64,000 nucleotides of DNA from Gnetum montanum. Its lineage: Eukaryota; Streptophyta; Gnetopsida; Gnetales; Gnetaceae. Location of the stretch: positions 571,417 through 635,416 of the forward strand of contig MNCI01001077.1 of assembly GCA_015680685.1 (NCBI GenBank). Direction: 5' to 3'. Shown here piece after piece: positions 59,424 through 64,000 of this stretch (the first letter of the stretch is position 1; each line of letters begins with the position of its first letter). Below the pieces are notes generated by a model. The model was not told the origin of the DNA. It searched no databases and worked only from the letters and a program-made list of their open reading frames with translations. Position numbers and translations under genes: made by a program.

Positions 59424-61026
59424 TGTAGCAACCGAAAACGTCAATGGCTGGAAGACACTGATGGATCGTCAGCCGTTGATAGTCTTGACCCTGTTTCCAT
59501 AGAAGGGCTGTGCTAGATGGGACAGAGATGGGGTACCTTGAATGGTCTGGTCCATTAGATAGGGACTTAGTTAGTGTTAATATAACCTTTTGCAATGTGT
59601 GATTTGAAAATGAGACTAATAGCACGAAGTAATGTTTAAATGCAAAAGATATAAGAAATAGTGTAAAATACAATAGTAAACATGAGATAATGTAAAATGT
59701 AGTTAGAAAAATGCACTACTTCGAAGCTATGACCTCACTCTTTCAAGATGGATACAATCGGTTGCACAGCACTGGGAAGTGTAGAGATCCCGTAAGTAAC
59801 TGAGACGTGTCGAGTGAGGTGGCTGTGTGCTTGAATGTAGACTCAGGCATTAACAATGTGAAGCACTACCAAGGTGGTAGAAAAGAATAGGACAGAATGC
59901 CAACAGAAAGCACTAACTATTTACAATGTTAAATAGAAAGCTTACAATGCTTAAGATTACAGTGCCAATGTTTTTTCTTTTGCTTGTTAGCCAACCAGAC
60001 TGTTAGCCGACCAGATTGCCAAGAAAATAGACTGGGGACTCAAAAGCCACAAAAGACAAATATGCCAGAGATTCAGAGCTAGGAACCCTTTTAAGAATCA
60101 TTCATTGGGGTATTTATATGATCAAGGATGCATGAAAGATGCGATTTTTATGCCACATGCCCTAGGCTTGTGCTAACCTGTCTATGCTGCACTTGCCTAT
60201 ATGATCATTGGGTGAGCCTACCACGTTGTAATTACAAGCCTGCCACACCATAATTATACTATTAGAGCAATGATGCAATTAGGTGAGGTGCATTGATGTC
60301 ACCTAACTACTTTCCATGTTTTGTTATGCTTTTTAGCATAGCATGTTTGGTCTGGCGTAGCATCTTGTTACGCTTTGCTACACTAGACAACGTAGCGTAG
60401 CCATCGGTTTGAAGCAAGAAATTTGCGTTGTGTCCTACTACATTCATTGGAAACCCTTGAAGCACACTAAATTTTTGTCACATCTTTTCCATGCTATGCT
60501 ATGCTACATAGTGTATCATAGCGTAGCAACTGGCCTTAGTCACAAAAATGTCGTCAATCTGCAAACTTTGTCTTTTGAACTGTGAAACTTGCGAACTTGA
60601 TGATCCCGCCCTTCGAGTTGACTTCTCTCACTTCCATAGAGTTGCTATGCCTCACTGTGCCTTGTAGCTTAGTGTAGCATTTTTGCAAACATGACTTGAT
60701 TTTGGCCAAGTTTCCCACTTTCTGACGGAAAGAGACATTGCCGAAGGACTTGAAGTCGAGCAAGGGGACTGGTTGTCCAGCTTTTTGCTATGCTGTGCTA
60801 TGCTATGTAGCATAGCATAGCGTAGCACTATGCTTCTAAAAATTCCTTCTAAAGTTTTCTATGCTACATGGTGTAGCATAGCGTAGCAAGGCTCCTTCAC
60901 TTAGAAAACTTGCTAAAGCGGACAATCTGAAAATCAAAGCATCCATCTCCTAAAGAACTTCCATAATGCTGCACGATTTGTAGAGACTTGGTGAAGCATG
61001 CATGCCTTAGAATTTTGGGGTGTTTC
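59424..61026 (-). repeat. 5' LTR of element B
   Basis: On the minus strand it begins TGAAACACCCC at 61026 and ends GCTACA at 59424. A TATA box (complement of TATTTATAT) is at 60111-60119. U3 (60318-60895) has palindromes of the CTACGCTA/TAGCGTAG type, for example at 60783-60830. It aligns with the LTR of A along its length. The right edge joins the RT of element F. Confidence 0.85.
60318..60895. repeat. U3 palindrome array (CTACGCTA type), element B LTR
   Basis: Inverted pairs near 60322-60400, 60490-60535, 60645-60690, 60783-60830 and 60860-60893. The 60783-60830 example pairs GCTATGCTATG with CATAGCATAGC around a short loop, one of the longest stems here. Confidence 0.7.
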
Positions 61027-61869
61027 ACTTAACCTGTAATTACTAAATATGTATGTCATTGTGCATTGGTAAGTTTCTCCTACATTCTTGAGTCCAAAGG
61101 GCATCATGGTGTAAGAAAACATACACCAGGGGATCATAAAGGTTGTGTTGTATTGGTGCTTAGGGTTGAACCTAATCTGGTTATAGCTTGAGAACCCATA
61201 CATGAAGGAAAAAAATTCATGACAAATCATGGTATTGATGAGTTGATTAATACAGGAAAATGAAAAATTATCTTTAATAATTACCTTGTTTAGGTCCCAA
61301 GAGTCTATGCAAATGTGTATACCTCCATTTTTCTTAGGAACAAATACAATGTTGGAGAACCAATCTGCATAGTCAATGGCCTAGATGAAACCTACTTTGT
61401 AAAGCTTGGTGATTTCATGATAGATAACCAATGCCACCTCAAGCATAACCTTGCATGCCTTCTATTTTATTGGCTTAATGCAAGGATCTAGGATAATATT
61501 GTACTAGACTAGCTGAGGGTCCAGGCTTGGCATGTTCTCATATGACTAAGTTAATGCCTTAATGTTTTTGTTTAGCACCTTAGTGATGTCTTGGACATGT
61601 TGGGGATCTAGTGAGGAACTTAGCTTTATTGTTTTCACCTCATCATTGGGCATTATTATAGGAATCTCAACAAGGGGATCCTCTATGACGTCCCCTACCT
61701 CTAGATTAAGAGCCTTAACAAGATGGTTAGGACAATCTAGTGGTGCCTTTATAGATGTTATCTATTCATCATAGGCTATGGGCTTAAGGTGTCGATTGAT
61801 GCATCACTTGAGCTCACAATGGGGCCCAATGAGGACTAGAGATGACTGAAGATGATCATCTGCAGCCAT
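61027..61869 (-). pseudogene. Element F pol: N-terminal linker and RT, cut by element B
   Basis: It starts at the ATG complementary to 61867-61869, ten bases after an acceptor-like CAG (61879-61880). The linker resembles that of B and C (KTIKLSSSLD). RT includes SNIVFVPKKNGG, NQLINTM, FNPKHQYNTTFMIPW, MMPFGLKNVGETYQ and TMTYIFSNY, where it is cut by the LTR of B just before the catalytic YxDD box. A few TAG stops are present. The remainder of this pol is not in the window. Confidence 0.82.
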
Positions 61870-61880
61870 ATTGTATTCCT

Positions 61881-64000
61881 GTGACAGTGCTACAAAATCA
61901 ACCAAAAAATAATCTTAAGCCACACATATCTTAATGAGAACAATATGCACAAGTGTAAAGAAAGTAATGCAACACAATTTTTCCTAAGTATGAAGATGGG
62001 TTGTACAGAAAGTAAGTGTATTTTTGTTGGTTTTATGCCTTGGTAGGCTATGTGTGTTGATTTAAGATCTTAGCAAATCATAGATGCATCAAATGGATCA
62101 TTCTAGGCAAGGCTAGTTGTTCTTGGGATGTGAATATGACCTGGGTGTTCACTAGGTAATGAGAAAAATTGAAAATGTTTCTAAGTCTAGGTAACTAGGC
62201 TCTCACCCAACTATGATCTTCCCCAACTATACTCTACATTGCACAAACATTGTTGAGCATAGTCTTGGGGTTGGTGAGTCATTAAACTTTTCCATAGGTA
62301 AGTTGTCATTTACAAACTTGCAAAATGTGAAGCTTGGAGGATACACCTAATGTTAGTGTAGCATGCTGCCAATAATGAGCATAGTTGGAGCCAAGATGAC
62401 ACATCAAAGTTGATGTCTACACCCCAAACTGATGAACGTGAATGAGGGAAAGCAAGTACTAGTTCACCTGTTTCATGCACAGATGGAAGAGGGGAGGGCA
62501 CCAACATCTACTAGGTACCCCAACTATGTTGTTCCATTGGTTTTATTATTTTTTTCTTTTTCTTTTTGGGTATTCATTTTCTACACTTGAGGATTTGGGC
62601 TTTGGGGATGTCATTGGCACCCTACCATGATAGGGGCCACCACCACCATGGGCCATTTTGGTCACCACAATAGGGAAAGCATGCATTGGAAATGGTTTTG
62701 TGGTAATGAGGGTTTTGTTTGATCATGGGTGGATGTGTGAAATGTTGTGATAGTCTTGGTTACAATTGGTTCTTTTTTTCTGATGAGGAAGGGTTTCCTT
62801 GGGTTGTAGCTATGACAACAATAGATAGCACAGTTACAAGTGAGGAGGTTGTAGGCTACTACGAGGGCCACAAATGGGATGGTAGGGCTCATGCAGGGTT
62901 TACTATCCATGGGGTTTGCTATGGTGCCTAGGATCCTTGTAAAAATTTTCTAAGAAATCTCCTATAGCATGGGGTAGGGACATGGGGATTGGTGGTGATG
63001 GCCAAGAGCCATCTCCTATAGGATAGATTGTGCAACATGGGTTTTACAACTCCTCTCTCTCTTCTTTTTTTTATGTCTTTCTGCAAAAAATTTTCTTTAT
63101 TGTAGTTGGCATGGGACAAGAACAAGGGCTTCAATGGTAGTTGAGGCAGCTCATCCTTGGGCAAGGACCATAGCAAGGGTTTGCACTATGATTCTTTTGT
63201 TTATTTTCATTGAAACAAAAGGGACATAGGCGAGAATTAAGCATGTTTGGGGCCATAGGGGGCTAGAAGAACCATGGGGACAGGTGTACTTCATAACACA
63301 ATTACAAGGACTATAGAGGGAATGTCCTCCCATAATGTACTTGTAGGAGCCACAAAGATGCATTTCAACTAGGCACCTTTTTAGTTCAACCTCCTTCATT
63401 TTTTGTAAAAACAATTAGGGTAACATTGAGGTAGGATGTGGTGGTGAAGGCATGGCATGTAGCAATGCTATGAATGTGAGTGTAGGGTGTCCAAGGAAGT
63501 GTAGGAGGGTGTAAGATGCATGGGATGTAGTAGGTGTGATGGGCATGGTGGCATAGTGGGCATGGTACCCAACACTATAGTAGGGCATGGCAAGCAAGGT
63601 GTGGTGAGAGTGGTAATGGTAGTGTATGGCACTATAACAACATATAGTGTAGCAGAGAGAGTGTTGGGGCAGTGATTGAGACCTCACTTCTCACAAGATA
63701 TAGCTAGGACTATGCTCCATGTCTCAAAGGTGTAATTGATGCCAAGTGTTTGCAAAAATGGTGTCTACCAAACATTTAGTTTTTTTGGGACTATGGCCTA
63801 TGAAAATCATAGTCAAGAATTGGAAAATTTTTTAGCAATCTAAAACTATGCTCTTCACTTTCTAAAGTGTATTCAGGGTGCATCAAAGTTAGAAACATTT
63901 ACCTCTATTTCCAAACTATGCTCTCCACTAAGGTAGTCCAAAGTTAGAAGAAATTTGCAACCTTCCAGATTATACTATCCAGAGTTAGAAAAATTTTGTA
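61881..64000. other. RT-upstream spacer of element F, no gene recognised
   Basis: By analogy with A to C this would be the PR-RT spacer and could carry an antisense gene on the plus strand, but I could not align any exon. Near 62060 a TTTAAGATCTTAGCAAATC box resembles the CTAGTTTAA family. Near 62557 there is a CT-rich run, and 63040-63070 is TC-rich. At 63690-64000 ACTATGCTC boxes like those in the U3 of G recur. Small open frames here (such as 62719-62931) show no motif. Confidence 0.4.

Larger units (their letters stand above)
43612..61026 (-). mobile_element. Element B: near-complete Tat/Ogre-like element with mismatched LTRs
   Basis: On the minus strand: 5' LTR (61026-59424), primer-binding-like site, leader, gag-pro (58957-55154), spacer with antisense gene (50430-54689 on plus), pol with integrase (49690 to about 46240), 3' region, polypurine tract and an LTR (45171-43612). 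Gene content and order match A. The two LTRs differ far more than LTRs of one insertion should, and the flanks (capsid of D at left, RT of F at right) do not match, so the composite may reflect recombination, nested insertion or misassembly. Confidence 0.65.

Noticed and set aside
62719-63687. Short open frames in the spacer of F
   Set aside because: No motif, low-complexity composition and no match to the antisense exons of A, B or C.

Overview
This is nuclear DNA of a land plant made almost entirely of decayed, nested LTR retrotransposons. I see no convincing host gene, rRNA, tRNA or CRISPR array. The diagnosis rests on Ty3/gypsy pol order (protease, RT, RNase H, second RNase H, integrase), a second 'archaeal-type' RNase H typical of the plant Tat/Ogre lineage, LTRs of 1.3-1.7 kb beginning TGAAACACC or TGAAATACC, an AAAGAGGGG polypurine tract and a shared primer-binding-like site. 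The density of old nested elements suggests a large-genome plant such as a gymnosperm or fern; that is an inference only.

Layout. Element A (minus strand, about 436-14735) runs from its 5' LTR (13046-14735) through gag-pro (12050-8237) and pol (2620 down to about 436), and sits inside the gag of element C. Element C (plus, 14736-31107) has gag-pro to about 17390, pol at 26698-29330 and its 3' LTR at 29576-31107. Element E (plus, 31108-36834) is a different, very old Athila-like gypsy pol. Element G (minus, 36835-40218) is a 3' LTR plus 3' region, interrupted by element D (plus, 40219-43611; 5' LTR and gag). A CpG-richer LTR at 43612-45171 leads into element B (minus, to 61026), nearly a twin of A: integrase and pol at 46240-49690, gag-pro at 55154-58957, 5' LTR at 59424-61026. 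B lies in the RT of a further element F (minus, 61027-64000).

The most unusual content is a multi-exon gene carried antisense inside these elements, between protease and reverse transcriptase. It is visible in A (3514-7737, plus), B (50430-54689, plus) and, at much greater divergence, C (18143-21712, minus). GT-AG introns fall at matching positions with similar lengths (for example introns of 83/83/93 nt and 102/104/101 nt), there is a TATA-like promoter in A and B, and the conceptual protein is about 1,050 residues with acidic segments and a possible coiled coil. I cannot assign a function. Splice-acceptor-like sites directly before the pol AUG in B, C and F suggest the whole PR-RT spacer, antisense gene included, may be an intron of the sense transcript, as known for Ogre elements.

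Other recurring structure: U3 regions built from arrays of imperfect palindromes whose core differs by subfamily; a CTAGTTTAA repeat family in several spacers; tandem repeats in the 5' leader; and a decayed array of about 185-bp units in element C. All coding regions carry stops, many of them TAG at positions where a sister copy or family consensus has glutamine, as expected after methylation-driven cytosine deamination.
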